DNA of 64,000 nucleotides. It comes from Globicatella sulfidifaciens DSM 15739 (GTDB lineage Bacteria > Bacillota > Bacilli > Lactobacillales > Aerococcaceae). The notes below the pieces were generated by a model. That model did no database searches. It was not told the origin of the DNA and saw only the letters and a program-made list of their open reading frames with translations. The position numbers and the translations under genes are program-made. The stretch is from the NCBI RefSeq assembly GCF_900167405.1, contig NZ_FUWO01000001.1, positions 143,207 to 207,206 on the forward strand. Direction: 5' to 3'. Below are positions 27,331-36,174 of this stretch, in pieces; positions within the stretch are counted from its first letter, which is position 1, and each line of letters starts with the position of its first letter.

Positions 27331-27915
27331 TTAAGCTTTAAACCCGTAAAACTCTTCCACTTTATGCTGTTGAATACCTTCTTTTAACTTTTCTACCGCT
27401 TCACGGCCTAATAAGGTTTCTACAATTTTAAAAGATTGATAGATGGCGATAGCAGCACCACGACCGGTAATAATATTACCATCTTCTACAACAATGTCAT
27501 CCTCAACATATGCTTTAGCTGTCGTCAATTCCTCTTTAAAACTAGGGAAACTGGTCACATTTTTACCTTCAATAACCCCAGCTTTTTCTAAAACAATCGG
27601 AGCTGCACAAATTGCTGTAACCAATTTTTCTTCTTGATTAAATTGCTGTACAAGCTTAACGACCGCTTCATTATCTCGTAAATTAGTCGCTCCTGGCAAT
27701 CCTCCTGGTAAATATAAACCTACATAGTCATCTGGATTAATATCAGTTAACAATTTGTCGGCTAAAACAGGAATCTTATGGGAACCCGTTACCTTGAGGT
27801 CATCGGTAATCGAGACGGTATCTACTTCAATACCAGCTCTTCTTAAATAGTCAACGGGAGTCAATGCTTCAATTTCTTCAAATCCATCGGCTAAAAACAC
27901 TAAAAATCTTTTCAT
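27331..27915 (-). CDS. DJ-1/PfpI family protein
   Basis: 194 residues with the DJ-1 fold: Glu14 in DGFEEIEALTP, the nucleophile elbow Cys103 in VTAICAAPIVLEKAG, and the GRGAAIAIYQSFKIVE segment. This is the DJ-1/YajL/ThiJ clade, redox-sensing and often called protein deglycase; glyoxalase-type activity is possible. Its former terminator is the one split by the IS. GGAGG precedes the ATG. Confidence 0.88.
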   Translation of the reverse strand: MKRFLVFLADGFEEIEALTPVDYLRRAGIEVDTVSITDDLKVTGSHKIPVLADKLLTDINPDDYVGLYLPGGLPGATNLRDNEAVVKLVQQFNQEEKLVTAICAAPIVLEKAGVIEGKNVTSFPSFKEELTTAKAYVEDDIVVEDGNIITGRGAAIAIYQSFKIVETLLGREAVEKLKEGIQQHKVEEFYGFKA

Positions 27916-27998
27916 TTTGTCCTCCTTATGTTGCCTTATATTGTATTACAGTTTTAATATAACATAATGATAACGCATTATAAAACAATCCGACTATC

Positions 27999-28180
27999 TG
28001 TGGGAGTGGACCAGAAGTAGAAAATTAAATAATTTTCGCTTCGTCTGCCTACCCCCGCACAGTTGGGAGTAGACCTCAAACAAGTCGTTAAGACGCGGTT
28101 TGAGACCACTCAACCACTGCACTATTCATTAACGAACAATAATCTCAACTATATTTATCAAGTTTATGCCCAGCCTCACT
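27999..28180. repeat. Dispersed structured repeat, well preserved copy
   Basis: GTGGGAGTGGACCAGAAGTA, then ATTTTCGCTTCGTCTGCCTA and CCCCCGCACAGTTGGGAGTA, then GGTTTGAGACCACTCAACCA and the right end ATTTATCAAGTTTATGCCCA GCCTCACT. Three foldable arms are visible. The right end overlaps the TAG stop of the monooxygenase pseudogene at 28179-28181. Confidence 0.85.
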
Positions 28181-28504
28181 ATTCTCGAATAAATTGACGA
28201 TCGGCTTCGTTTTCCTCAAGACTGGTAAAACGCTCGACTTTCATTGTTATATCATATTTCTCGCGTAACGCAATAATTTGATTCATCATTGGTGTTGCAT
28301 GATGAATATCTAGCGCTTCCTGGCTTTCCCATTGATCGACTAATAAGACCGTCTCTGGTTCAGCAACCGAATAAAAATAGTCATACTTAAGATTACCGGC
28401 TTCTGCTCTTATCTTTTGTGCAATGCCACTTTGCTCCATCTCTTCGACAAATTTTTTGCATTGTCATTTTTACCTGTGTAATATATATTGATTGTGATAG
28501 TCAT
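28179..28504 (-). pseudogene. Antibiotic biosynthesis monooxygenase-like protein, frameshifted
   Basis: From ATG 28504 (AGGAGG site) the first frame reads MTITINIYYTGKNDNA, then a run of six A where seven are needed (plus-strand T 28452-28457); the correct continuation KKFVEEMEQSGIAQKIRAEAG...YDYFYSVAEPETVLLVDQWES is in the next frame to the stop at 28179. Restored, it is a 108-residue ABM dimeric alpha-beta barrel protein like YgiN. One missing base breaks it, so it is a real null, a slippage-switchable gene or a sequencing error. Confidence 0.8.
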
Positions 28505-28566
28505 ATATAAACCTCCTATTTTACGACTGGTTCATTCATTATCAAACGATTGATTAGCTAACAACT

Positions 28567-29238
28567 TTACAGACTTCTTTGTAAATACGGTAATAAATTG
28601 CGATAAACAACATCATAAGCCTCTGCATATAAATGAATACCATCTTTTGTGAAATGACGATATAAATTGCCGGTCTCATCAGCCAGTCCAGCGTTAACAT
28701 TCATAAAGTGGTACCCAAACTCATGAGCTAAATTCTCTGCTATTTGATTGGCTTCAGCAATTTTAGCATTCGTACGCGAGAATCCCTGCCAATACTTCAA
28801 GATAGGATGCGTTTCGTCCATTGGATAATAAGCCATAACATAAACTTTCGTTGTCGGGAGTGCCGCTTTAATCTGTCGCAAAATTTCACGATAATTACTT
28901 TCCAATGTTACTTGCCACGACAATTGTCCCGCTTGATCTTGGATATCATTGGTTCCAATATTAATGAAGAGTGTTGTTGGTTCTAAGTCTAATGCCATTG
29001 TTTCAATATTTTCTAAAAATTGGCTCGTTGTAAAGCCACCAACTCCTCGATTATGGACTTTGATATTTAAACCGTAAATCATTGCTAACTCAACGATTGG
29101 AAATTGTTCCATTAAAGAAGAACCTGTAAACAACACCTGCCCTTTGGTTGCTATTTTATTTAAGTACTGATAATTTTTTAGTAAATCTTGTTGGTATTTT
29201 ACAAACTCATCTAATTGTGTCATGTTTTCTTCAACCAT
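28567..29238 (-). CDS. SGNH/GDSL-type hydrolase
   Basis: 223 residues from ATG 29238, 7 nt after GAGAGGGG. Block I is LFTGSSLMEQFP, giving Ser41 as nucleophile; block III is NIGTNDIQDQ (Gly/Asn) and block V DGIHL gives Asp and His. No signal peptide, so a cytoplasmic esterase or lysophospholipase of the PAF-acetylhydrolase-like group. Substrate unknown. Confidence 0.87.
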   Translation of the reverse strand: MVEENMTQLDEFVKYQQDLLKNYQYLNKIATKGQVLFTGSSLMEQFPIVELAMIYGLNIKVHNRGVGGFTTSQFLENIETMALDLEPTTLFINIGTNDIQDQAGQLSWQVTLESNYREILRQIKAALPTTKVYVMAYYPMDETHPILKYWQGFSRTNAKIAEANQIAENLAHEFGYHFMNVNAGLADETGNLYRHFTKDGIHLYAEAYDVVYRNLLPYLQRSL

Positions 29239-29295
29239 CACTATGCCCCTCTCCCACTAACTCTATTATAATCCTTTTGAAAGCGTGAGCAAACC

Positions 29296-29328
29296 GAAAA
29301 GCCGTCCTAACTAAAGTCAGAACGACTA
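29296..29328 (-). terminator. Possible terminator of the GntR-ABC operon
   Basis: AGCCGTC-ct-AACT and AGTc-a-GAACGACT give an imperfect stem, and the minus strand ends GGCTTTTCGG. It is weak but well placed, 5 bp past the permease stop. Confidence 0.45.
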
Positions 29329-29332
29329 TTAT

Positions 29333-29992
29333 TTAGACTAAATCCTTCTCTTTATACCATTTTATTGCGGTTGTAATGGATACCAGATAGATTGCTAATA
29401 ACATTGCGATTAGTAACAATATCATTAACATTTTATGATTCATTCCCCAGGTGATTAATTGAAATGTTTGTTCTTTAAAATAACTCGCTAAAAAACCAAC
29501 TACACCAAACAAAACAAAGGTTAAAGACATCATTAGTTTAGCTTTGGTATAGCCATATTTAAAATAAAACGGATATTGGATACAAACGATTAATTGGCTG
29601 ATAATTAAATAGATTGGAATCACCACGACGACCATCGACCAGATATTTTCGGTCTGGATAAATTGAGCGAGAACGAACGCTAGAAGGATTGTAGCCAACT
29701 GAATAATAATTGCCAGTACTAAATTGGAAACATATCTGCCAATCACAATCTCTTTTTCTTTAAAACCAAATACGCGGTATAAACTATCAATTCCTGTTTT
29801 ATCACCAACTAAAAACGGGTACGTAGATAGAAGGCTTACAAATAATAAAGCGACACCAAAAATAATCATTAGATTACTCGTTACCATCGAATAAAATACG
29901 CCTAACCCAATGAATATTAGCGCATTTTTTAGCGTTAAATAGGGTTTAATCGATAACATGTCAATTTTGATAAATCTTATAATCTTACTCAT
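29333..29992 (-). CDS. ABC-2 type permease of GntR-linked exporter
   Basis: 219 residues and six hydrophobic helices; begins MSKIIRFIKIDMLSIKPYL. It belongs to the small ABC-2 permeases found with YtrA-type GntR regulators, like the PmtB/PmtD subunits of staphylococcal peptide exporters. It overlaps the ATPase gene by 4 bp. Such operons sense membrane-active compounds or peptides; the cargo here is unknown. Confidence 0.82.
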   Translation of the reverse strand: MSKIIRFIKIDMLSIKPYLTLKNALIFIGLGVFYSMVTSNLMIIFGVALLFVSLLSTYPFLVGDKTGIDSLYRVFGFKEKEIVIGRYVSNLVLAIIIQLATILLAFVLAQFIQTENIWSMVVVVIPIYLIISQLIVCIQYPFYFKYGYTKAKLMMSLTFVLFGVVGFLASYFKEQTFQLITWGMNHKMLMILLLIAMLLAIYLVSITTAIKWYKEKDLV

Positions 29993-30837
29993 TTTATCCT
30001 CCCATATAACATCATCACACGATCAATGGATGGTATTTGCACGTCAAATAATGAGGCATCCATTTGTTCAAGCCATTCGCTTTCAATCAAGACTTCGGTA
30101 TTGACAAGGGAATTCTTGCGACCTAAAATGGCTTCACCATTAATTCTCTCAATGTCTCCACTTGAACCTACCAATACACGATATTGTTCCACAAAGTCGT
30201 CCTTACTACACGCTTTTAATAACTGACCTTGATCAATATACACAATATAATCGGCAATCATCTCCAAGTCTTGAGTGATATGTGTTGAAAATAAAACCGT
30301 ATGATTTTCCTCACTCATAAAATCTTGAATTAGCGTAACAAATTCATCACGCATTTGCGGGTCCAAACCACTCGTTGGCTCATCTAAAATTAGAATATCT
30401 GCATTATGGGATAAAGCAATGGCTAACATTAACTTGATTTTCATCCCTTTTGATAACTCTTTAACTTTTAAATTTTCATGAATATCAAATTGCTTTAAAT
30501 AGTTATAATATTTATCCATATCCCATTGCTGGAACCCTAAAGACATCACCTGATTAACCAGCTGCATATCCCAATCCTGTCCTAATAGAGGTTCATCCAT
30601 TACGATGCCCACATTTTGTAAATAGTCATAATTTTGTGATATCGGTTGACCATTTTCCAAAATTTGACCTTCAAAATGGATTAATGACAACATCGATCGT
30701 ATTGCGGTTGTTTTACCTGATCCATTACGGCCAATAAAGCCCGTCACATAGCCTTTAGGCACCTCAAAAGATAATTGATTCAACTTAAAATTTTTGAAAC
30801 TTTTCGTTAAGTCGACTAACCCTATTCTATTGTCCAT
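29989..30837 (-). CDS. ABC transporter ATP-binding protein of GntR-linked exporter
   Basis: 282 residues from ATG 30837, one base after the stop of the regulator. Walker A GRNGSGKT at 36-43, signature ELSKGMKIKLMLA, Walker B LILDEPTSGLDP, switch His in FSTHITQDLE. The C-terminal 70 residues form a small accessory domain (YRVLVGSSGDIERINGEAILG...). Middle gene of a three-gene operon: regulator, ATPase, permease. Confidence 0.9.
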   Translation of the reverse strand: MDNRIGLVDLTKSFKNFKLNQLSFEVPKGYVTGFIGRNGSGKTTAIRSMLSLIHFEGQILENGQPISQNYDYLQNVGIVMDEPLLGQDWDMQLVNQVMSLGFQQWDMDKYYNYLKQFDIHENLKVKELSKGMKIKLMLAIALSHNADILILDEPTSGLDPQMRDEFVTLIQDFMSEENHTVLFSTHITQDLEMIADYIVYIDQGQLLKACSKDDFVEQYRVLVGSSGDIERINGEAILGRKNSLVNTEVLIESEWLEQMDASLFDVQIPSIDRVMMLYGRIK

Positions 30838-30838
30838 T

Positions 30839-31213
30839 TTATTCACCCTCATACATAAATTCGACTAATTCTAAAAATGTTTGTTTTTCAATAGCTAACG
30901 ATTTTGCTAAAATAATAGCTTCTGATATGTTGTTCTCCATCTCTTTTTGTTTTTCTTCAACTTTTAACTCTTGATTATTTTCAGCAACAAATGTTCCTAG
31001 CCCTTGTCTTACCTCAATAAAGCCTTCTTTAGCTAATTCATCGTAAGCCTTTTTTACGGTTAAAATACTGACTTTCAATTCCTTGGATAAGACTCTCACC
31101 GATGGTAATTGCTCGCCATCATCCAATTGACCGGTCATGATATTCTCTTTGATAGCATTTTTAATTTGTTCAAATAACGGAATACTACTTCCATTTGAAA
31201 GAACGATTTTCAA
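30839..31213 (-). CDS. GntR-family regulator, YtrA subfamily
   Basis: 124 residues: winged helix (about 8-75, PLFEQIKNAIKENIMTGQLDDGEQLPSVRVLSKELKVSILTVKKAYDELAKEGFIEVRQGLGTFV) plus a short helical dimerisation tail of about 45 residues, the hallmark of YtrA-type repressors. It leads its own ABC operon and very likely represses it until the exporter's substrate or membrane stress is present. Confidence 0.9.
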   Translation of the reverse strand: MKIVLSNGSSIPLFEQIKNAIKENIMTGQLDDGEQLPSVRVLSKELKVSILTVKKAYDELAKEGFIEVRQGLGTFVAENNQELKVEEKQKEMENNISEAIILAKSLAIEKQTFLELVEFMYEGE

Positions 31214-31316
31214 TGATTACCACCTCTTTGTATAACAGTATATAACACCCATTAACAGTTGTCAAATAAATAAAAAAGAGCAGCATCCCTTCAAGAAACA
31301 CTACCCTTATTTTAAA

Positions 31317-31712
31317 TTAACTCAATTCTTCTTTTAATGCTAATATATTTTTCTCAATTTTAGCGATAATCTCTTTGAAAAATGCATCATCATGGCCTGT
31401 TGGGTCTGCTAAATCCCAATCACCATCATATGATTTTCCGATAAAAGGACAACCTACTTCACACCCCATCGAAAATGCTATATCTGGCATTGGTATTTCA
31501 TCGACAAGCTTAGAATGCTGGGTGGCTTCCATGTCAATATTGTATAATTCTTTCATAATTCTGACAGCATCTTGATTAATTTGCGGTTTGGTTTCAGTCC
31601 CTGCTGAATAACTATCGAAAACTTCACTTGCGAAATGCTTTCCTAATGCTTCTGCTATTTGACTGCGACATGAATTATGAACACATATAAACGCTACTTT
31701 TTTCTTTTCCAT
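31317..31712 (-). CDS. arsC: Thioredoxin-type arsenate reductase / low-molecular-weight phosphatase fold
   Basis: 131 residues. P-loop CX5R is Cys10-VHNSC-Arg16, with further Cys85 and Cys89 (SMGCEVGCPFIG) for the disulfide relay and Asp104 in LADPTGHDD. These fit the thioredoxin-coupled ArsC group rather than a plain tyrosine phosphatase. It reduces arsenate to arsenite. No arsR, arsB or acr3 lies adjacent, so it is a lone gene. Confidence 0.87.
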   Translation of the reverse strand: MEKKKVAFICVHNSCRSQIAEALGKHFASEVFDSYSAGTETKPQINQDAVRIMKELYNIDMEATQHSKLVDEIPMPDIAFSMGCEVGCPFIGKSYDGDWDLADPTGHDDAFFKEIIAKIEKNILALKEELS

Positions 31713-32112
31713 TTTACACCCCTTTATGCCTGTTCACGGTTCATTATATACGCTCGCGAATTGTCTCTGCAAGTAAATCACCTTCGGGTTCAACTAATTA
31801 TTAGTGAATGGTCTTTAACACGCGTTTACCATTTCTATTTGTTGGAATGCCTTGTTCAATTATAGTTGAATGACTCATAGTTCTAAATAAGATTTCGATT
31901 AACGTCGAAACATTCCTCATCAGTTAACCTATAGAAATCATAGTCAAAACGATTTTTTGACGCCTCCTAGATTAGCTAATAAAATTGTTGCAATTTCACA
32001 TAGCACTCATTTCCATTTAATTCACAGCATCGAAGTTGCCACCCTGTCTTTTAAACAAATTTGCCATAGACCCATTCACTGCTAATCTAATGCTTAATGG
32101 CCCTTTAAACAC
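31713..32112. other. Intergenic region with a coding-like remnant
   Basis: No intact gene. On the minus strand between about 32105 and 32023 the frame reads GPLSIRLAVNGSMANLFKRQ followed by GGNFDAVN and a stop, which looks like the C-terminus of a lost gene of a family I do not recognise. The rest is A/T-rich with stops in all frames; the upstream part carries the arsC promoter. Confidence 0.35.
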
Positions 32113-32142
32113 ATAAAAAATCGGACTCCTAAAGGAATCCGA
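32113..32142 (-). terminator. Terminator of mgtE
   Basis: TCGGACTCCT (32121-32130) pairs with AGGAATCCGA (32133-32142); the minus strand then runs into T6. 7 bp past the stop. Confidence 0.9.
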
Positions 32143-32148
32143 GAATTG

Positions 32149-33474
32149 TTAAATACCTAATAAAAGGCTGGCAATTTCAAAATAAATAATTAAAGCGAAA
32201 GTATCAACAACCGTTGTAATCAATGGACCGGCCATGACTACTGGGTCTTGTTTAAAGAATAACCCAATAAATGGCAATACAGCCCCAACCAGTTTAGCCA
32301 TTACGATAGTACACATTAAGCTAAGTGATACAGTTAAATTAACCATTAAACTAACATGATCCATCATTCCAATTCGAATAATGTTGATGATAGCTAAGCT
32401 TAGCCCGACCATCAAGGCAATTCTTAATTCTTTCCAAACAATTTTTAAAATATCGCCACTATCCAATTCACCTAAAGTAAGCGAACGAATAATAACCGTT
32501 GTGGCTTGGCCACCAGCATTACCACCACTATCCATTAACATTGGAATATAAGCCGCCAGCACGACACTGGTTGAAATAATATCATCATATCTTTGAATAA
32601 TGTAACCGGTCATTGTTGCGGTAATCATTAATATGAGTAACCATTTAATCCGTTTTAAAAAATGTGAATAGGCTGACTCTTCTAAATAGCCCTCATCGAT
32701 ATTAGCTACCCCTTGCATTTGGGCGATATCTTCAGAGAATTCTTCTTCAATAACCTCTAAAACGGTCTCAGTTGAAATAACCCCTACTAAGCAACCTTCT
32801 TCATCAATAACGGGTAAAACAGACAAGTGATACTTATTCATTAATTTTGCCGCTTCTTCTTGGTCAGCTAATGTATTAATGGAGATGACATCGTGTTTGA
32901 TTAATTCTGATAATGGTTGATCTTGATATCTTAAGAGATCCGCTACGTTAATAAAGCCCTGTAATTGTTGACTATGATTAACCACCCAAATAACTTGTAA
33001 AAATTCTGCATCAAATTGAGCGGTCTTTACTTTTTCAATAATTGTCTCTAACGTATCATTTTCATAACATTTAACTAACTCTACCCCCATAATAGAGCCA
33101 ACACTTTCTTCTGGATAACCTAACACCTGATTAATTAATGGGCGTCTAGTACCATCTATATGGCGAATTAATCGTTTAACGATATTCGCAGGTACTTCAC
33201 GCATGGTTTCAGCTAATTCAAATGAATCCAGATGTTGAATGACAGTCTCAAGCTCAGAATCACTTAAATGTTCAATCATTGCTTGTTTATAGTCAGTGCC
33301 CAACTCAGCAAAAGCTTCTGATAATTGTTCTTTTTTAATAAGACGACTGATAAATAAAATTTCTTCTGTATCAAGCTCTTCCATATAATGAGCCAAATCT
33401 ACTTCATGCATTCTATTTAATTTTTCTGTTAGATCAAATAATTCTTTTTTGTTAAGTTCTAAAATTCCTTTCAT
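32149..33474 (-). CDS. mgtE: Magnesium transporter MgtE
   Basis: 441 residues with the MgtE order: N-terminal helical domain (about 1-120), paired CBS domains (about 125-245, e.g. LSVLPVIDEEGCLVGVIS), a linker helix and five transmembrane helices from about 275. The ion-path motif reads PMLMDSGGNAGGQATT. The cytoplasmic part senses Mg2+ and closes the channel. An M-box leader controls it, so both RNA and protein respond to Mg2+. A GAGGT site precedes the ATG. Confidence 0.95.
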   Translation of the reverse strand: MKGILELNKKELFDLTEKLNRMHEVDLAHYMEELDTEEILFISRLIKKEQLSEAFAELGTDYKQAMIEHLSDSELETVIQHLDSFELAETMREVPANIVKRLIRHIDGTRRPLINQVLGYPEESVGSIMGVELVKCYENDTLETIIEKVKTAQFDAEFLQVIWVVNHSQQLQGFINVADLLRYQDQPLSELIKHDVISINTLADQEEAAKLMNKYHLSVLPVIDEEGCLVGVISTETVLEVIEEEFSEDIAQMQGVANIDEGYLEESAYSHFLKRIKWLLILMITATMTGYIIQRYDDIISTSVVLAAYIPMLMDSGGNAGGQATTVIIRSLTLGELDSGDILKIVWKELRIALMVGLSLAIINIIRIGMMDHVSLMVNLTVSLSLMCTIVMAKLVGAVLPFIGLFFKQDPVVMAGPLITTVVDTFALIIYFEIASLLLGI

Positions 33475-33568
33475 ACCAATACCTCAATTCATCATAAATT
33501 CGAGGTTTAGGTGAAGCTATTGATATGATACTATACCTTTGTCCCTGGGGATAATCATCACTCTTCAA
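33452..33568 (-). CDS. Candidate small leader ORF overlapping mgtE start
   Basis: A 38-residue frame begins at TTG 33568, about 8 nt after GAGGAG, lies entirely beyond the M-box terminator and overlaps the first codons of mgtE in another frame. The peptide is rich in Ser, Pro and Arg/Tyr (ASPKPRIYDELRYWYER). It may couple to mgtE translation or be chance. Composition alone cannot decide. Confidence 0.2.
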   Translation of the reverse strand: MKSDDYPQGQRYSIISIASPKPRIYDELRYWYERNFRT

Positions 33569-33600
33569 ATAAACCACTCCTCTATAATAAATTTTGGCGA

Positions 33601-33631
33601 AAAAAATAGTCTACCTCTATAAAGGCAGACC
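33601..33631 (-). terminator. Attenuator terminator between M-box and mgtE
   Basis: GTCTACC-TCTATAAA-GGCAGAC forms a stable stem (33609-33630) followed on the minus strand by a T-run. It lies between the aptamer and the mgtE start, the position expected for Mg2+-dependent termination. Confidence 0.8.
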
Positions 33632-33654
33632 AAAAAAATACTTAAACAATAAAA

Positions 33655-33800
33655 AAACTAGTTCAAGCTTTAGCTCTGATAGGCGGTGAAATTACACTAG
33701 TCGTAACCTTAGCGATTACAACTGCTAACCAGCGAATAATGTCTCCATTTTTTTGCGGCGGTAACCCATATCCTATCAGTAGCCTCACCTACCTCTACCA
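33655..33800 (-). promoter_or_regulatory. M-box (ykoK) magnesium riboswitch
   Basis: Read on the minus strand: GGTAGGTGAGGCTACTGATA, then GGGTTACCGCCGC, GGAGACATT, GCTGGTTAGCAG, and at the 3' side AGAGCTAAAGCTTG. AGGTGAGGCT and the terminal GCTAAAGCT box are hallmark M-box elements. High Mg2+ should stabilise the aptamer and favour termination before mgtE. Confidence 0.85.
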
Positions 33801-33801
33801 A

Positions 33802-33830
33802 AGTATAACATAGCTAGATATTGTTTTCAA
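33802..33830 (-). promoter_or_regulatory. Promoter of the M-box-mgtE transcript
   Basis: TTGAAA (33825-33830) and TATACT (33802-33807) with 17-bp spacing; initiation would fall at the 5' edge of the aptamer. Confidence 0.65.
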
Positions 33831-34133
33831 CTAAATCTTTCACATAATCTAACACCGTTAAAGCTTATGATTTAAAGGTTTCTCTGAAAACGGTAAGTCG
33901 TTTTCAATATCATAAGAACTTTTATAAAGTGTATCACTTTTTCAAACACAAAAGAACCTCTCATTATCATTTGCGAAAAAATCTCTGTCGATTTCATCAC
34001 GTCAAATAACCGTAGTTCTAAAATAACTCCTGTTCCATTTTTTATATTTAAGAACCATATACAACCAAACAATTTTTCGCATTCAAGCGTGATTTTCAAA
34101 CCAATTATTGTTCGCATTCACGTGCATTGTTTA
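33831..34133. other. Intergenic gap, no convincing gene
   Basis: A GTG-started minus-strand frame of 81 codons (34117 to 33872) exists but has no ribosome site or recognisable domain. I regard it as chance or as an eroded remnant. Confidence 0.35.
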
Positions 34134-34168
34134 TAAAAAAATCTAGCCTCAAATACATGAGACTAGAT
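34134..34168 (-). terminator. Terminator of brnQ
   Basis: ATCTAG-c-CTCA and TGAG-a-CTAGAT flank a 6-nt loop; the minus strand continues in T7. 15 bp past the stop. Confidence 0.88.
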
Positions 34169-34182
34169 GATAAATAGTATTG

Positions 34183-35529
34183 TTATTTTTCGGTTAAACC
34201 AAAACTTACACGCGCACTAGCAGTTGCAAATAATTTTTCAAGAAGCGTTAACACAACAACCGCTACAGCTGTTGGCACTAACCAAGAAAGTCCATATTCT
34301 GCCATTGGGAATGACTCTGATAAATCGGCCAAGTAAGGCAACTTCAAGCCAAATGAAACAAATAATAAATCAACCAGTGGTAAACCAACAGATAAAAATG
34401 CTGCTACAACATAGGTTAAACGTGAGTAATGCACCCAATCATGGGTAGCCCCTAATACAATCAATACAAGAGCAACTGGATAGATGACTGTTAATACTGG
34501 CACTGAGTAGGCTAATAAGTTATTTAATCCAAAGTTCGCCATGACAAATGAGAAAACGGTCCAAACCACTACCCAAGCATGATAAGATAATTTCTTACCG
34601 AACAGAGTATGGAAATATTCACTACCACTCGTAATTAAACCAACACAGGTTGTTAAGCAAGCTAAAGTAAAGATAAAAGCTAATAACACAGCTCCAAACT
34701 CACCAAAAACTAATCGCGTTGATTCAGATAAGATAGATGCGCCATTTTCAGCACCGGCAAATTGTGTAGAAGTTACCATTCCAATTGTACTTAACATCGC
34801 ATAAACTAAAAATAATACACACCCCGCGATAATACCAGCTTTTAAAGTATAGCGTGTGACTTGACTTTTATCGGTAATACCGAAATTTTTAATAGCTAAA
34901 CTCACCACGAAACCAAAGTTCAACGCAGCCACTGCATCCATGGTGTTATAGCCTTCTAAAAATCCTTGAACGACCGGTGCTTGTTGATAATTACCTACTG
35001 GAGCAGCCACTTCCTTCGGTAAGAAAATTACACGTAAAAACATGAGTAAGATTAAACTTAGTAAAGTAGGTGTTAAATACTTTCCTACTCTTTCAACTAA
35101 TTTAGTTGGTTTTAAACAAATCCACATCGCGACACCAAAGAAGACTGCCGTATACAACAAACGGGCGACTAGCGGATTAAAATCACTAGGTAAATAAGGA
35201 GCAATTGCCATTTCAAATGGTACACTCCCCGCTCTAGGAATTCCAAGTCCTGGTCCAATCGATACGTAAATAGCGGTGGTAAAAACTAACGAAAACAATG
35301 GACCTACACGATTGGCTAAATTCGATAACCCGTCGGTCTTACCAACAACAATAGCTCCTACTACCGGAAACACCACGGCTGTAATAGCAAAACTTAATAA
35401 TGCGACTAGTGTCGTCGATCCTGCTTGATTTCCCAATAGTGGTGGGAAAATTAAATTGCCTGCACCAAAAAACAATCCAAATAGCATAATGCTAACTTGT
35501 AAAAACTGACTACGGGTTAATTTTTTCAT
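34183..35529 (-). CDS. brnQ: Branched-chain amino acid carrier BrnQ
   Basis: 448 residues, about 12 hydrophobic helices, with the family opening FLQVSIMLFGLFFGAGNLIFPPLLGNQAG and GPGLGIPRAG. Imports Leu, Ile and Val with Na+ or H+. Its leader is a T-box, tying expression to tRNA charging. An AGGAGGAAA site lies 6 nt before the ATG. Single gene. Confidence 0.95.
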   Translation of the reverse strand: MKKLTRSQFLQVSIMLFGLFFGAGNLIFPPLLGNQAGSTTLVALLSFAITAVVFPVVGAIVVGKTDGLSNLANRVGPLFSLVFTTAIYVSIGPGLGIPRAGSVPFEMAIAPYLPSDFNPLVARLLYTAVFFGVAMWICLKPTKLVERVGKYLTPTLLSLILLMFLRVIFLPKEVAAPVGNYQQAPVVQGFLEGYNTMDAVAALNFGFVVSLAIKNFGITDKSQVTRYTLKAGIIAGCVLFLVYAMLSTIGMVTSTQFAGAENGASILSESTRLVFGEFGAVLLAFIFTLACLTTCVGLITSGSEYFHTLFGKKLSYHAWVVVWTVFSFVMANFGLNNLLAYSVPVLTVIYPVALVLIVLGATHDWVHYSRLTYVVAAFLSVGLPLVDLLFVSFGLKLPYLADLSESFPMAEYGLSWLVPTAVAVVVLTLLEKLFATASARVSFGLTEK

Positions 35530-35563
35530 TCTATTTCCTCCTAATTTTTCTTCCTAAAAAATG

Positions 35564-35810
35564 AAAAAATCCTTTGTCACGAATGACAAAGGACGAAATT
35601 ATCGCGGTACCACCTTTTTTTCTTAACTAAATAAGCGCTCGAACATCAATCAATGTTGGGTAATGATAACGCCTACCACTGCGTCAACTCTTACTAAGTT
35701 TCAGAGTTGCAAAAGAAAAAGGATTTTCAACTCACTTCGATATAAGCTCACACCCACCGCTTACTCTCTGAAATACTCCACAAGTTTACTCGTTTTTTCA
35801 TGTTTTTAAG
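35564..35810 (-). promoter_or_regulatory. T-box leader of brnQ, probable isoleucine specifier
   Basis: On the minus strand the T-box core AAGGTGGTACCGCG (centred near 35612) is followed by the terminator TCCTTTGTCA-ttcg-TGACAAAGGA (35570-35593) and a T-run. Upstream is a large stem I with AGAGAGTAAGCGGTGGGTGT. The likely specifier loop reads TTATATCGAAGTGAG, giving ATC (Ile). Uncharged tRNA-Ile should promote antitermination. The specifier is inferred from position and the gene's role. Confidence 0.88.
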
Positions 35811-35833
35811 ATTAAAATTATTTTAATACAATT

Positions 35834-35862
35834 ATAATAGCACTCATTTTAGACAGTGTCAA
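35834..35862 (-). promoter_or_regulatory. Promoter of the brnQ T-box transcript
   Basis: TTGACA (35857-35862) and TATTAT (35834-35839) with a 17-bp spacer, a short distance upstream of stem I. Confidence 0.7.
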
Positions 35863-36174
35863 GTATCGTTTTTTTACTTTCAGGAGAAAACTTTAACAAA
35901 TCTTTGAATTTGAGTAGTTGCTTGGTTGAAATGATTGATTTTGATTGGTTTTGGAAACTATTCTACCTTCTCCCCTACTTTAATACACTTTTATTTGTGC
36001 TCTTGCTACAAATTTTCAGAGACCTAATCAAGACACTGCTTATTTTTTTGGGACCTTTGAGATAGAAACAATCTCTATCATCTACTCCGCTATTAACTAA
36101 AAACGCTCGTTAACTTCTAGGGATTGCAACAATGAGAAATTAGCTCATATATGGTATCAACTCTTCTCTTAGTC
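35863..36174. other. Intergenic gap, no gene seen
   Basis: A plus-strand frame at 35856-36065 is open but starts within the brnQ promoter, lacks a ribosome site and encodes no recognisable domain; I do not call it. No repeat copy seen. Confidence 0.4.

Noticed and set aside
33872-34117. 81-codon minus-strand frame
   Set aside because: No ribosome site, no known domain, odd composition; treated as chance.
35856-36065. 69-codon plus-strand frame
   Set aside because: Starts inside the brnQ promoter, no ribosome site, low-complexity hydrophobic translation.
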